Below, piece after piece: positions 21,405-33,230 of a DNA stretch of 64,000 nt. A program made the translations under genes and the position numbers. Origin of the DNA: Rhynchonema sp. JSB1_4 (lineage: Eukaryota; Nematoda; Chromadorea; Monhysterida; Xyalidae); contig JASAMV010006819.1 in assembly GCA_030248065.1 (NCBI GenBank), positions 34,010 to 98,009 of the forward strand. The letters are read 5' to 3'. The notes under the pieces are model-generated. The model did not search any database, had not been told where the DNA came from, and saw only the letters and a list, made by a program, of their open reading frames with translations. The stretch's first letter is position 1, and each line of letters opens with the position of its first letter.

Positions 21405-24400
21405 ATGGCCTACGGCGACGTTTGGGTCCGTTTCGTGATCTACATCGTTCAAGGCAGCGTCATTCTAGCGTTGAACCTGTGCGTTGTGTTGGCCATTGGC
21501 GGATCGAGGAAATTGCGACAGCGAAAGGAGTATATTTTGGTGTTGGGCTTGGCCGTCGTTGATGGAATCACTGGATGCGCTAAACTCACCGTTAGCAAAA
21601 TTGCCTTTTTCTTCTGCCGGAGTTTTCCACTTAAAGCCCCCGGGGCTCTAGTTGAATTTTTCTTCTTGGTCGGAGGGTCCATTTTCCACCAATTTCCACA
21701 TAGAGCCCCGGGGCTTTAAGTGGAAAACTCCGATAGTCACCTGTGGCGTCTGATACGTGAGACGATTGTATGTCCCTGACTAACATTTCGAGAGCACGAA
21801 AAGGATTTGAATGTGTCTGATCCACCAATATGTGGCAAAGGCGTTCAAACACTCTTCAAATAACCCATTTTTTTAATCGTTTTTCTGAACACCAGCGTTC
21901 AGTATAGTACATAATACACACGGCATTTATTCAAATTCAGGCGGGTGCACAACGCACCTACGTGATCTACACCGACCGTAACAACATCACCACATCGCCG
22001 TGGCAATGCTACACGAGCTACAACTCGATGTTTTACTTCGCAGGCGGCACAAATGCAGCCATGCTTGTCGGAAAGGGCTGTGCGAGAGGGGGCACCATTT
22101 CCAGTAGGCACACACTTTTTGTGCCCAGCAACGGATTTGTAGTTTCGTTTCCCCATTTGTTCGGATCGGTTATAACGTTGATCTAATCTGCAATGATCAG
22201 CAGGCTCCATCTTCATCGAACTGTGCCTCAATTTTCCATGTACACCCCCCCCCCCCCCCCGAATAGAGCCCACCGAAGTCCGAAGGCTCTGTTTGGAAAC
22301 CTTATCGTACAGATCTCCCGGGGCTCTAATCGGTGAAAAAAGTCCCATAAACACCGTGGCCTCAGCACGGGACCGTTTTCGAATAGAGCACCGGGCCCCA
22401 TTTAGCTAAAATGTTTGAAACATTAAGGTCGATTTTCCACCTATTTTCGAATGGAGTCCGGGGCTTTTTTTATGGAAAACTTAGGTAGTCTTATTCAATC
22501 TAAATTCTTACGAGGTCCAACCGTGCTCGATGAGTCAAAACTAAACGCAAGAAACCCGCACAATCCTGGGGACAGGAAAAAGCACCCCCCCCCCCAAGAA
22601 ATGCACACCCCTTTTATGCCATAATCAGCGTGGATCGTCTAATTGCTGTATCGGCCCCAATTCGCTACTACCACTTCACATATCGATTCCCATTGGTTGA
22701 ATGCGCGATTGCTTACGGATACGGTAAATACACAACAGCCTACTTTCTTCTTTACTGACGAGCAACCTAATGTTACTTGTTTGAAAAAAACTGCTTTCCA
22801 GGCCACTTTTTTCAAGCTCTGATTTTTCTTTTCTTTGAGGTTGTCCAAAACTGGGTGAAATGTCCAAAAAGGCGTTTTCGAGATGCACCAATATTGTTAC
22901 TTTTTTTCTGTGCGGACGGACCAATTCTTTCAAAATCGTTCCCGTTTCAAGATTACACTCATACCGGCCGGAGAGCGTTGAATCTTCACAATAATGACCC
23001 GACCTGTGTAGATATCATTTCTCCTGAAACGTCCCAATTGAAATTTTTGTATCAAAGCAATCAAACATTTTTTGTTCTTGTTGCAAGCTCGTGCCTTAAT
23101 TAAAAATAAAATTAAGATTTTTTTAATCAACCCTACCCATGTCATAACAAAGGCCGCATTAGCTGCTTGGTGCTGGTGCACGTGCCCCGGTGTAGTCCAT
23201 GGTCACAAAGGTAGCATCTAGTTCTCCTTTTCTCGAACTTGTTCTCCATTTTTCCGGTCTGACCATGTGGTCGATCGCTCTGGTGATGGCCAACAGCCAA
23301 CGCGCCGAGGTGGACGGCGTCGTGTTGCTCTGCGATTCGTCCTATATTTTGGTCGGATATCGATGGTTCATGGCGCTCTATTTTCTGAATACCGGTGCGT
23401 GCGTGAGTCCTCTTCCCGCCGGTAATGTTGTACCCCCCTCACTCACAGCGATTTTTTTCGTGCTCTGAAACGGCCATCCATGTTGCACCTAAGTGCAACA
23501 TTACAGAACCCACAGATGCGAATTTTGTTGGGGCTGAATTTTTAGATACGTAAGGTTTTCGCACTAATTTCGACGATCTCGCTGCAGCAGCAACGAGCCA
23601 ACTTCATGCATACCTACCAGAGATTCAAACAGAAAGCCGCGGGGCTCTATTCCGAGAATAAACGGTGGAAAATCGGAATTTTTTTGTCGAAAACATTTTG
23701 CCCAATCAGGCAGGGCCCCGGGTGCTCTACTCGTAAACGTTTCCAAATATAGCCCTCCGAAGGCTCAGTGGTTGGGTTTTTGACGTTTGTCGAAATCATC
23801 GCTGTCGCTGTCGAATATTGTTGCAATCACTTTATGTGCATTTGAGAGAACGTGCAATTCAATTTTTAGACAGGATTCCTCTGAAATAAGTTAATAAATG
23901 ACTTGCTTATAAGACCTTTGTGAATCAGGTCAATAGTTTTTGAACTTGCTTTTTGAAATACCCCAAATAGAACGGGCTCCATTATTCGGAAACGCTTGCG
24001 AAAAGAGCCCTCGTAGCTCTCTTGGGGGGCAGGGTTGGATTAAAAAAATTTTTATTATCGAACTTTTTTTAACTTTTTTGAATTTAAAAAAAAATTTTAA
24101 GATTTACTTTTTTTTTATTCCGGACCACAAAAATTTCGGGTCTCAATGTGAAAAATTGTCGAAATTTTTGTAAGTATATTTGATTGTACTGGAGAATATA
24201 GGAATAGTTGACACCGACCAGTTGTGTTCGAAAACGGGCAGTAGCGAGGTGATATTTTCTACGATGAGCCAGATAACGTAACAATTTGCGTTGGGGATAG
24301 TCTGTCCACCATACGTATGTACCTACATAATATGGATTATAGTAAGAAAAGAGAAGGCGTGTCACGAGAAAGCTAAATAATTGGCGGATTATTTTTAGCA

Positions 24401-27203
24401 AAGTTACATGAAAACAGCTGCCCGGTTTTGGAACGATAATTTTAGATTTCCAGCAGATTTGACTAGCTGGAAGAACTGAATGCGCACATAATGACGGCTG
24501 CTTAGGTAGTTTAGCAGAGCCACGGACTGTCTAACGTTGTAAAGACATTCTACCGATGCGAAATATAAGCGCCGCAGGCGATTTTTTTGTGAAAAACAAG
24601 CAGAAACATGCATTAAACATGCATTTCACAACAAAAAAGAGGGAAAATAATAAAAAAAGTTGTGAAATAATAAAAAAGTGAACTTACTTTTCTAATTTTT
24701 AAAAACCGAAAAAGTGGCGAACTTTTTTTTTGAAAAAAAAAAGATTTTTTTTCATAAAAATTTTTTTACCTTTTCTAACCCAACCCTGGGGCGGGGGATA
24801 ATGTGGAATTTGGTTCAACAACATGCGATGACATATTTTTTACCGGAGCTTTCCATGTACAGCGCCCCCCCATAGTGCCCTCCAAGGCCTGTATTCGGAA
24901 ATAGGGCTCGCGCGGGAAATTTTTTTGAAGGACGGGAAAAGTTGGGGAAATTTCCCGTTTTCCCCAAGGGTCCGGGAAATCTTCCGGGAAATGGAAGTTT
25001 GGAATTTTGAAGGACGGGAAATGTCGCGGGAAATGGTTTTCAGAATTTTGAAGGACGGGAAATTACGGGAAAAGGCCCACTTCCCGCGGGAAATTTCCCG
25101 CGGGAAATGCGGGAAAACGGGAAATTTCCCGCGGGAAATGATGATATTTCCTGCAGATTTCCCGCGCAAAATAGAAATTTCCCTTAAATTTCCCGCTGAA
25201 AATGGGAATTTCCCGTAAATTTCCCGTGGAAAACAGATATTTCCCGTAAATTTCCCGCCCTAGTTTTTGGTTTGAGAAGCTGTTATCGCAATAGCTGGCC
25301 ACTATAAGCGTTCCTTTGATGTTTTAAAAAGTGGATGACCGTTCCTGTTGTCTGTTGATGTAAACTGGCAATGTAAAAGAAGGGCACTTGAAGGTGAAGT
25401 TGCCTTTGGAGAATGAACAACAACTGTATAACAGTATTTACCAAGAATTCAGGCCTGTTCATGCTGAGACACGTTCAAGCGAGCATTCTAGTTACACACA
25501 CGTGCCATTAAAATCGTTAATTTATTGATTGATCGGTTCAGTGCGTGAGCCGCTAACTGTAAGCTAAAAAATGTAGTCTACGTCAATTGCTCAGGGTCGT
25601 GTCTTCACGAACAGGCCTGAAAAAGGCAAAAAGTCTATTTCCAAACCATACTGGAGAAAAAAAGCCAACAAAAGATGATCTGATCGTTTCGATTTCCCGT
25701 TTCCCGCGGGAAATTTCACGGGAATTACTGACGGGAATTCCAGCGCGGGAAATGGTCGAAGGACGGGAAAAAGCGGGAAATGGCAGATTTCCCGCGGGAA
25801 TTTTCAGGCACTATTTCCCGCGGGAAATTTCCCGCGGGAAATGCCATTATCGAAAATATTTCCCGGGAAACGGGGACGGGAAATTTCCCGCAAATTTCCC
25901 TCCCTCCCGCGAAATTCCGTGGGAAAAAAATTTCCCGCGCGAGCCCTATTCGGAAACGCTTCCGAGGGCTCTATTTGGAGGTAAAATGTTTCCAAATCTC
26001 GACCAAAAAAAGCGTTACAGCTGCCCTCGCATTGGTCAGCGTGTTGCTGTACCTGGTCGTTGTGTGGGTGCAGGTGGCTCGGTCGAAGAAGAAGAGAATC
26101 TCGGACGCCAACTCCACGAAAGAAACAGCAGGTAACTGAATAAAAGATGGAATAATCTTTATGGAGATGCTTCGCTGACAGAAAGTGCATGCCACAGTGT
26201 GTGTGTGTGTGCCATCCTGTCCAATTTTCCGGTCCTATGACCACGGCTGGGTTAAAAAGTTTGAAAAAAGGACGAGAAAAGTATCCAAAGTTGCACACGA
26301 ATGCATAAGCATATTTTACACAGTCAAATTTCACTGTAAAAACGCATAAGCATTAGGCACACGGTTTCAAGTCTTAAACGTGCGCGGTTTTTTTTGCAAC
26401 AGAAGCGAACACCACCTCGGGGACAACAACCGCGGTCAAGAAACCGGAAACAGCGAAGGAGCGACGTGAGCGCAAGGAGCTGAGTCGTCAACGTCATATG
26501 GTGGTCACATTTGGCATATCGGCTGCGATCACTTTTGTGACCGTCGTGTTGATGATGGTCGTACAAGCGATAGCACAAGGTTGGCGGGGCTCTCTCTGTC
26601 GTAAGAAAAGTGTAATAGTGCACCCGCACCAGCCGTAGTGTTAGTGTCGAAACAGGTGCATCACAAAGTGGGAAACATCTTACACCAACCGAGTGTGGCT
26701 GAACGTCTAAAATAGAAAGTTTTGCGTTTTCTGTCTCCCTGAGGAATTTTGTCCTACACTTGAGGGACGATCAGAGCGTTCACTTTCAGGGTTAGGCTTT
26801 GCGTAGGCTGCCACCTCACCAAGCCTAAGCCTAACAAGTGTGTGTGTAAGCCATAGCCTGACCCTGAAAGTAAATCTCTGGTCGGGCCCCGATTGACCGA
26901 ACCCCAATTGTAGGACAAGACATGAGGAAAAATCTTGCGGTTTCTCGCAAAGGCGCCCGTGCCTCGGCACACAATGGTGCTTGTTGGATTGGTGTTTTCG
27001 AAAACAGTTTGCTGTTTTTTAATCCTTATTTTTCCCTCGCTCTTAATTCCCATACAGGCGCACTGGTGGAGGACGTCGGCGAACTGGTGAGCGTCGCGGC
27101 CGGCGTGATCACTGGTTTCAATTCAATCGCAAACTTTTTCCTCTACTACCTGCGACACAAAGACATCAAGACGAGAATGGTGGAGATGCTTTGTTGCAAA
27201 TAG
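21405..27203 (+). CDS. Seven-helix G-protein-coupled receptor, nematode chemoreceptor-like
   Basis: At least seven exons: 21405-21590, 21941-~22065, ~22629-22711, ~23224-23394, 26021-26131, 26403-26579 and 27058-27203. Junctions 1/2 (phase 0) and 4/5, 5/6, 6/7 (phase 1) agree exactly; the ends around exons 2-4 are unresolved. Exon 1 has TM1 with an Asn (LNLCVVLAIGG) and TM2 with LGLAVVDG. Exon 2 has the extracellular Cys and TM3 start. Exon 3 carries SVDRLIAV, the DRY-like motif, at the expected spacing. Exon 4 is TM4 and the second loop with Cys. Exon 5 is TM5, followed by a long basic third loop. Exon 6 is TM6 and exon 7 TM7 ending NFFLYYLRHKDIK, close to nematode Srsx-type and rhodopsin-class ends. 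Introns hold several transposons. The weak exon 2 donor and the exon 3-4 phase mismatch could mean a decayed gene. Confidence 0.7.
21618..21732. repeat. Intronic hairpin with CCCGGGG core
   Basis: CGGAGTTTTCCACTTAAAGC at the left is the complement of the right end, with the inner arms AGCCCCCGGGGCTCT. One of a family of short palindromic pieces through the receptor introns (22300-22480, 23560-23770, 23960-24020, 24870-24900, 25957-25985) and again at 38650-39030. Confidence 0.6.
24030..24788. mobile_element. hAT-type element in receptor intron
   Basis: CAGGGTTGGATTAAAAAAA at the left, AACCCAACCCTG at the right, AT-rich arms, and the GCCGCAGGCG core shared with 7540 and 39905. The flanking 8-mers no longer match, so it is an older insertion. 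No transposase. Confidence 0.6.
24902..25948. mobile_element. hAT-type element built of TTTCCCGC repeats
   Basis: Inverted ends TAGGGCTCGCGCGGGAAA and complement, flanked by a perfect 8-bp duplication TTCGGAAA (24894-24901 and 25949-25956). Both arms (24902-25260 and 25696-25948) are packed with GGGAAATTTCCCG and TTTCCCGCGGGAAA words; the middle (25270-25690) is ordinary sequence. It lies in the receptor intron before exon 5. 1047 bp, no transposase. Confidence 0.8.
26775..26875. repeat. Intronic hairpin with TTAGGC units
   Basis: CTTTCAGGGTTAGGCT at the left mirrors AGCCTGACCCTGAAAG at the right. The loop side has AAGCCTAAGCCTAAC, two units of the TTAGGC hexamer. Confidence 0.5.
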
Positions 27204-27299
27204 ACAGTGAAAAAAAACGTTCAGAGAGGCTTTAGACTTAAGAAATATTATTTTGACCGCCAACAATCTGCCGTATAATTTTCGTGGTTTGATATGAGT

Positions 27300-27725
27300 T
27301 AGGCCGCTCTCTGACAAAAGCAAAAAGCAAAAAGTTTACCACACACTTTTCGCTTTTTGCTTTTTGCTTTTGTCAGAGAGCAAAAGCAAAAAGTTGACTT
27401 TTTGCTTTTTGCTTTCGTCAGAGAGGAAAAGCAAAAAGCAAAAACTTGAAAAAAAGCAAAAAGTCATCATGACATTTTACGCCCAAAACCAGGCTGCACA
27501 AACCCGAAAATCAAAAATTACACAGGTGTGGAACACGCTAATGTTTGCTGCTTGTGCGCGCTGCACAACTTTTTGCTTTTTGCTTTTTTGCTCTCTGACA
27601 AAAGCAAAAAGCAAAAAGCAAAAAGTCAACTTTTTGCTTTTGCTCTCTGACAAAAGCAAAAAGCAAAAAGTGGGTTGTGAACTTTTTGCTTTTTGCTTTT
27701 TGCTTTTGTCAGAGAACGGCCTTAG
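27300..27725. repeat. AAAAAGC minisatellite in inverted blocks
   Basis: Alternating forward and reverse runs of AAAAAGC, each started or ended by CTCTGACAAAAGC or its complement, so the region is a chain of hairpins. It lies just downstream of the receptor stop codon. Shorter relatives are at 6795-6880 and 42370-42860. Confidence 0.7.
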
Positions 27726-28231
27726 TGCCGTTTGATTTTAACCGGTTGTGTAATTCAATTGATTCTGACTGCGAACAGTAAATTACAGGACACAAAGCAT
27801 CATGAAACGCAACAGTCATCATGGTAAAAGCATGCAAAAGCGAATTTATTTTTTTTGAAATTGGAATCAACACAATTGAACAACGCGTCACAGTTTAGCT
27901 TCGATCAGAAAATCGCGTCTGCTGCATCCGGTAGTGTGACGCTCAAACGTTTGACGTTGAGGTTGACGTTGGGAGGGCTAATTGTAAAGCTAATTGTAAA
28001 AGAACACTACAATTTGTCGGTATGTATGTATACATGTAAGAATCGCCCGTCGAACCTAAACGATCAAAATTTGAAACCAAGACATGTGTATGGTAAAAAT
28101 GTACGAACTTTTCAATACATACTGCTATTGATGTGTGCACGCATGTGAATTCCAGAGAAAACTACCCCATATACATATGTAACACTCCAGGGCACAGCCC
28201 ATGCTTAGCAACACGAAAAACAAATTTCGCT
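27726..28231. other. Intergenic between receptor and AAA-ankyrin block
   Basis: From about 28040 onward it is shared with the region left of 55034 (approximately 54885-55033), as part of the larger duplication. No gene. Confidence 0.4.
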
Positions 28232-30406
28232 TCATTTCTGAGAACCATTGCGTTTCAGCAGCAACTTTTGGCATTGTTTGGCTCTGTTCAACTGTAACGT
28301 GCATTTTTTTCTCCCCATCTCATGTGTCTCTTTTTCCAACTCATCGCTCCAATACATCCAATACTTGATCCGCTCCTGTGCGTACTCCAGTGGTGTGCCC
28401 ACCCGCACGTGTGCAATTCGTGTGTCAGCGCCGTGTCTCACCAGATACTCAACCAATGCTGGTGAGTGCCATCCAACCGCCCAGTGCAATGCTGTGCATC
28501 CATCATCCTCAACGGCATTGATATTCTCCCCTCGTTGCAGCCATTCACAAAGGTTGCTCAGTCGCGACATTGGATACTGTTCAATGCCGTTGTGGAACGA
28601 ATCTATCAAATCACGTTGCGCGTGTGCTGCTGCCGCGATGAGGAACGGTGTCAACGTCTCTTCGTTGGCATCATAATGCCCCTTCATCAATCGCTCGGTG
28701 ATCTCATAGTTTCCATTCGCGAGTTCAGTGAGACGTTCAAGATCAATCAGATAATTCTTGACTGGATTCGTATCGTATTCGAGCCATTGATTGACGCGAT
28801 GCAAGTCGCCCGACTTGATGGCGTTCTCAAGACAGACGCAAGGTGTGATTGAGCACTCGCACGGGGGCTTGGCAGTTGTACCCTGGCTTGTTGTGGCTCC
28901 AGCATTGGATGCCGACCCATGATCAGGCGGGGGCGTTTGGATGACAGCTGCAATTGGGGTGCTTTGCCTTTTGGTCATCCCTCTTTTACTTATTGCTGGT
29001 CCACTATAGGGTTGATTAGGATAAGTCCAGCACACATTTACGGAACATTACGTGCGTATGTATGGTATGTACTATTTGGTCAACATGCGAGAACTGCAAA
29101 GTGCAGCAATATGGCGTTTTTGTCCACAAAAAATTTTACTAGCATTTGTGCTCACTGGAGATCGTGAAAAAGGAGACAAACTTTGAAGTTGGGTGCTAAA
29201 TTCGGCTTACCTGATCTGTATGACTGGAATTCAGACTCCGTCATCACAGGCTGTCGATTACACGCATCCAGAATATCACGCTTCGTTACCGCAGGAAACT
29301 GCAAATACAGAGTCGGACGTCTGAGAATGTTCTTTGCTCCTGATTACCAGCAGGGTAATGCCAAGCGGTATGTAATTCGTTATCACTATTGCGCGAGATC
29401 AAAAACGTAATGGTGGCTGGTTAGATTGGACAAAGCCGATTAGAGCAAGACCACTGTGATCAAGAAAAAAGAGCAGCGCCAAAAGAGAGTATTCGGTTCC
29501 AACGGCTTGGGCTAAGATGTTTTCATATCATTCAGTTCCTTTTTTGACATTAGGCTTAGACTCTTGCACTTTTCCGCGCAGCAGTGATGTCTTACTCGAG
29601 CAATCAGATCTGCTCGAGGTAATTTTTAGAGTCAATTGGCTAGAGCTGCTCGCACCGACGAGGCCTGGCACCTCGCCCGTCGGTGAAAACGGGGCCAAAT
29701 GCGCCAAACTCACTGCTGTTACATTATTATTACACTTCGGCTCAGTTAGCTTTAGGCTTAGACTTAGGCCAACCCGTTTTAAGGTTCCGCTCTTTTAAAC
29801 TCTGCTCTTTTTTTCTTGCTCAAACCGGCTTTATTGCACGTGGGCCACTGTAGCAAGCTGCTATTCATCACCTGAGCAGCATTGGCCTCTTGAGCCATCA
29901 CTCGCCGTGACTCTGGATCTTGTTGTCGCATGAAGCGCGTTTTCGGGCGGCTCAAAATGTCGTCAATCAGTTTAACCAATTCACGATTCGAATATCGCTC
30001 CGTGTGATCGGCAATCAGACCGGCAACTTTGTCGATGTTGCAACTGAAGCGCAAAACCAGAAAATGCTTAGTAGAAAATAAATCTGGCAGCCATCTTCAA
30101 TTGCAGTGTGTCTGCACTTTTTTGAGCGAAACTCACCAGTCACATTGTACTTCAGATATATAGTCGAACTTCATTCCTGAGCTTGAGCATTTTGCACGTA
30201 ACAGATGTTTGACCAATTGTTTTCTGTCGGCTTTGGTCGGCACGCCAACGCAAACACGGGTGTGAAACCGACTGAAAACAGCTGGGCGGTACATATCTTG
30301 TTGTTAGGAAGCAGGAAAGGCCCTGCCAACTGACTGCACGCAAAGTCCCGCATCAACTTTTTTACACGCATGCACGAACACGCTTCATCCGCGCCGCGGA
30401 TAGATT
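28232..30406 (-). CDS. AAA ATPase C-terminal half joined to ankyrin exon (copy 1)
   Basis: Exons on the minus strand: 30406-30368 (39-bp microexon), 30281-30137, 30043-29872, 29298-29211, and a last exon about 28980-28232. Phases run 2-nt start/1, 2, 0, 1 and match across every junction. The microexon and next exon give ESIRGADEA and FSRFHTRVCVGVP, the sensor-2-side region after the ATN motif. Then DRKQLVKHLL and LIADHTERYSNRELVKLID, the helical lid, and VTKRDILDACNRQPVMTESE, the usual last AAA helices. The final exon encodes about 250 residues with one good ankyrin repeat (GCTALHWAVGWHSPALVEYL) plus weaker ones and a basic tail. Walker exons are not found upstream: a MITE and satellite follow. 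Either this is a 5'-truncated copy or the ankyrin part is its own gene starting at MTKRQS. Confidence 0.7.
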
Positions 30407-30409
30407 CTG

Positions 30410-30937
30410 GGTTTGTCGTTTTTTATTAGGCCCGCATATTTCGTGTTGGTGGAGTACGTCGGTCCACTAATTTCGATCAGCGCGATTATTTTTCAATGGA
30501 TGCAACGAAATAAATTTCTCGCTGGTGTCGAAATTATACCTCGAAATTATTGCACCTGCTATATAGCGCAAAATACAGTGAGTACGTATATGTATCTCAA
30601 AAATTGACAAACCCCGTCAGTCAAAACTTGATGTAGCACAAAGTGATGGTTCAAAGCACAACACAACTTTTCTTGGGACATTGGGGCCAGAGAATGAGGT
30701 CATACTGCTCATCACGTTAATAAAAAAAAATTTTATTCGAACATCGTTTTACAAAAATTATTTTTAATTAAATTTTTTTTATTCCAGCCAAAATCTGCCC
30801 AACACGATAAAAAATGAGCGCTCAAGTACAAATTAGGGGTATTTTTGTTACATAATGTGTTCTAAGTGCATATGAAGCACAGGTGATACAAAAACCATGC
30901 TATCCAATGGTCGATAAGTACCAACCATACTCAGGTA
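30410..30937. other. Region upstream of AAA-ankyrin copy 1
   Basis: Closely matched by 57472-58676 apart from an inserted element there. A plus-strand candidate exon, 30430-30533, follows TTTTTTATTAG and encodes one hydrophobic helix (PLISISAIIFQWM); it is present in both copies but has no neighbours. 30831-30838 is the empty target site of the hAT element at 57899. Confidence 0.35.
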
Positions 30938-31120
30938 TTGGTTGCACAATGACTTTATAAGAATTGGTCAAATTTTTTTCCTAAATCGTAAAGAGGAAAA
31001 GTGACGGGGCAGTGACGTTGCGTTGCGCGATCGCACACAAAACATGCAGTCAGCAAGATGTGTCAGATCCGCAGCAACATGGGTGCTGTGCTGGATTATT
31101 ATCAGGTGAAAATGTTTGGG
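30938..31120. mobile_element. TA-target MITE (family C, copy 4), truncated
   Basis: Left end TTGGTTGCACAATGAC after TA. Matches 58677 onward until about 31110, where it breaks off into satellite-flank sequence. Confidence 0.7.
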
Positions 31121-31195
31121 GAGAACACAAAACAGCCCGGGGGCAAGGGGGGACCCACCCAAAAAGCAAGGATGGAAAGAACACAGGAAAAATAA

Positions 31196-31490
31196 AAAAG
31201 TTAAACAGGAACAAACTCATAAATTGGAACAAACTGGAACAAACTGGAACAAACGCGGTCCTTAAGTACTGAAAAGTCCCCCAGTTTGTTCCAGTTTGTT
31301 CCAGTTTGTTCCTTTTTATCTTCAGTTTGTTCCTGTTTATCTCGAGTTTAATGCAGTTTGTTTCCGTTTATGTCTGTTTGTTGCAGTTTATCCTGTTTGT
31401 TTCTATTTGTTCCTGTTTATCTTTTTTAACATCGAATGTGCTTGTTTGTACCTGTTTGTTCCCGTTTGTTCCTGTTTATCTTTTTTATCC
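31196..31490. repeat. Inverted GGAACAAACT minisatellite, left border of satellite block
   Basis: Ten-base units AACTGGAACA run forward to about 31257, then the complement TGTTCCAGTT runs from 31281 with decaying units (TTTGTTCCTGTTTATC) to about 31490. The same forward-then-reverse arrangement borders the block on the right at 37015-37180. Confidence 0.75.
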
Positions 31491-31542
31491 ATTGTATATG
31501 GGTCTAGTGGACTGAACATCCCAAGTGACACTTGGTACATGT

Positions 31543-33230
31543 GGTACGAAGTATCCCAGAGATACTGGCGATTTTATTCGAAATGGTCAAAATGTTGGCC
31601 GATTCACACCGATATTGATGTTTTCGACCACGAGGATGCCGAATTTGAGCTCAGTTAAGTGATCGGGTCGACGGTCACGACGCCATCGGGGGTATCGAGG
31701 TCCCGATACTGGCGATTTTCTTTGAAATAGTCGAAATGTTGGCCGATTCACGCCGATATTGATGTTTTCAACCACGAGGATGCCGAATTTGAGCTCAGTT
31801 AAGTGATCGGGTCGACGGTCACGATGCCATCGGAGTCATCGAGGTCCCGATACTGGCGATTTTATTCGAAATTGTCAAAATGTTGGCCGATTCACGCCGA
31901 TATTGATGTTTTCGACCACGAGGATGACGAATTTGAACTCAGTTAAGTGATCGGGTCGACGGTCACGACGCCATCGGGGTATCGAGGTCCCGATACTGGC
32001 GATTTTCTTTGAAATTGTCAAAATGTTGGCCGATTCACGCCGATATTGATGTTTTCGACCACGAGGATGACGAATTTGAACTCAGTTAAGTGATCGGGTC
32101 GACGGTCACGACGCCATCGGGGGTATCGAGGTCCCGATACTGGCGATTTTCATCGAAATTGTCAAAATGTTGGCCGATTCACGCCGATATTGATGTTTTC
32201 GACCACGAGGATGACGAATTAGAACTCAGTTAAGTGATCGGGTCGACGGTCACGACGCCATCGGGGTAATCGAGGTCCCGATACTGGCGATTTTATTTGA
32301 AATTGTCAAAATGTTGGCCGATTCACGCCGATATTGATGTTTTCGACCACGAGGATGCCGAATTTGAGCTCAGTTAAGTGATCGGGTCGACGGTCACGAC
32401 GCCATCGGAGTCATCGAGGTCCCGATACTGGCGATTTTATTCGAAATTGTCAAAATGTTGGCCGATTCACGCCGATATTGATGTTTTCGACCACGAGGAT
32501 GCCGAATTTGAACTCAGTTAAGTGATCGGGTCGACGGTCACGACGCCATCGGGGTCATCGAGGTCCCGATACTGGCGATTTCATTCGAAATGGTCAAAAT
32601 GTTGGCCGATTCACGCCGATATTGATGTTTTCGACCACGAGGATGCCGAATTTGAACTCAGTTAAGTGATCGGGTCGACGGTCACGACGCCATCGGGGTC
32701 ATCGAGGTCCCGATACTGGCGATTTTATTCGAAATGGTCAAAATGTTGGCCGATTCACGCCGATATTGATGTTTTTGACCACGAGGATGACGAATTTGAA
32801 CTCAGTTAAGTGATCGGGTCGACGGTCACGACGCCATCGGGGTCATCGAGGTCCCGATACTGGCGATTTCATTCGAAATGGTCAAAATGTTGGCCGATTC
32901 ACGCCGATATTGATGTTTTCGACCACGAGGATGACGAATTTGAACTCAGTTAAGTGATCGGGTCGACGGTCACGACGCCATCGGGGTCATCGAGGTCCGG
33001 ATACTGGCGATTTTATTCGAAATGGTCAAAATGTTGGCCGATTCAGGCCGATATTGATGTTTTCGACTACGGGGATGCGAAATTTGGACTCAGTTAAGTG
33101 ATCGGGTCGACGGTCACGACGCCATCGGGGTCATCGAGGTCCCGATACTGGCGATTTTCGTCGCAGTGGCCGAAATGTTGGCCGATTCGGACCGATATTG
33201 ATGTATTCGACCACGAGGATGAAGTTGGCC
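31543..33230. repeat. Tandem satellite, 144-bp unit, about 12 copies
   Basis: The word GATACTGGCGATT recurs at 31561, 31705, 31849, 31992, 32136, 32280, 32424, 32568, 32712, 32856, 33000 and 33144, a spacing of 144 (once 143). Units differ by few substitutions. Each contains stop codons, so no protein is encoded. Confidence 0.95.

Noticed and set aside
25804..26334. Long minus-strand frames across 25.0-26.3 kb
   Set aside because: They translate the palindromic TTTCCCGC arrays and the antisense of receptor exon 5; the plus-strand exon has matching phase on both sides.
31543..33230. CRISPR-like or protein-coding repeat array
   Set aside because: Units are contiguous 144-bp tandem copies without spacers, and each contains stop codons in the open-looking frames.
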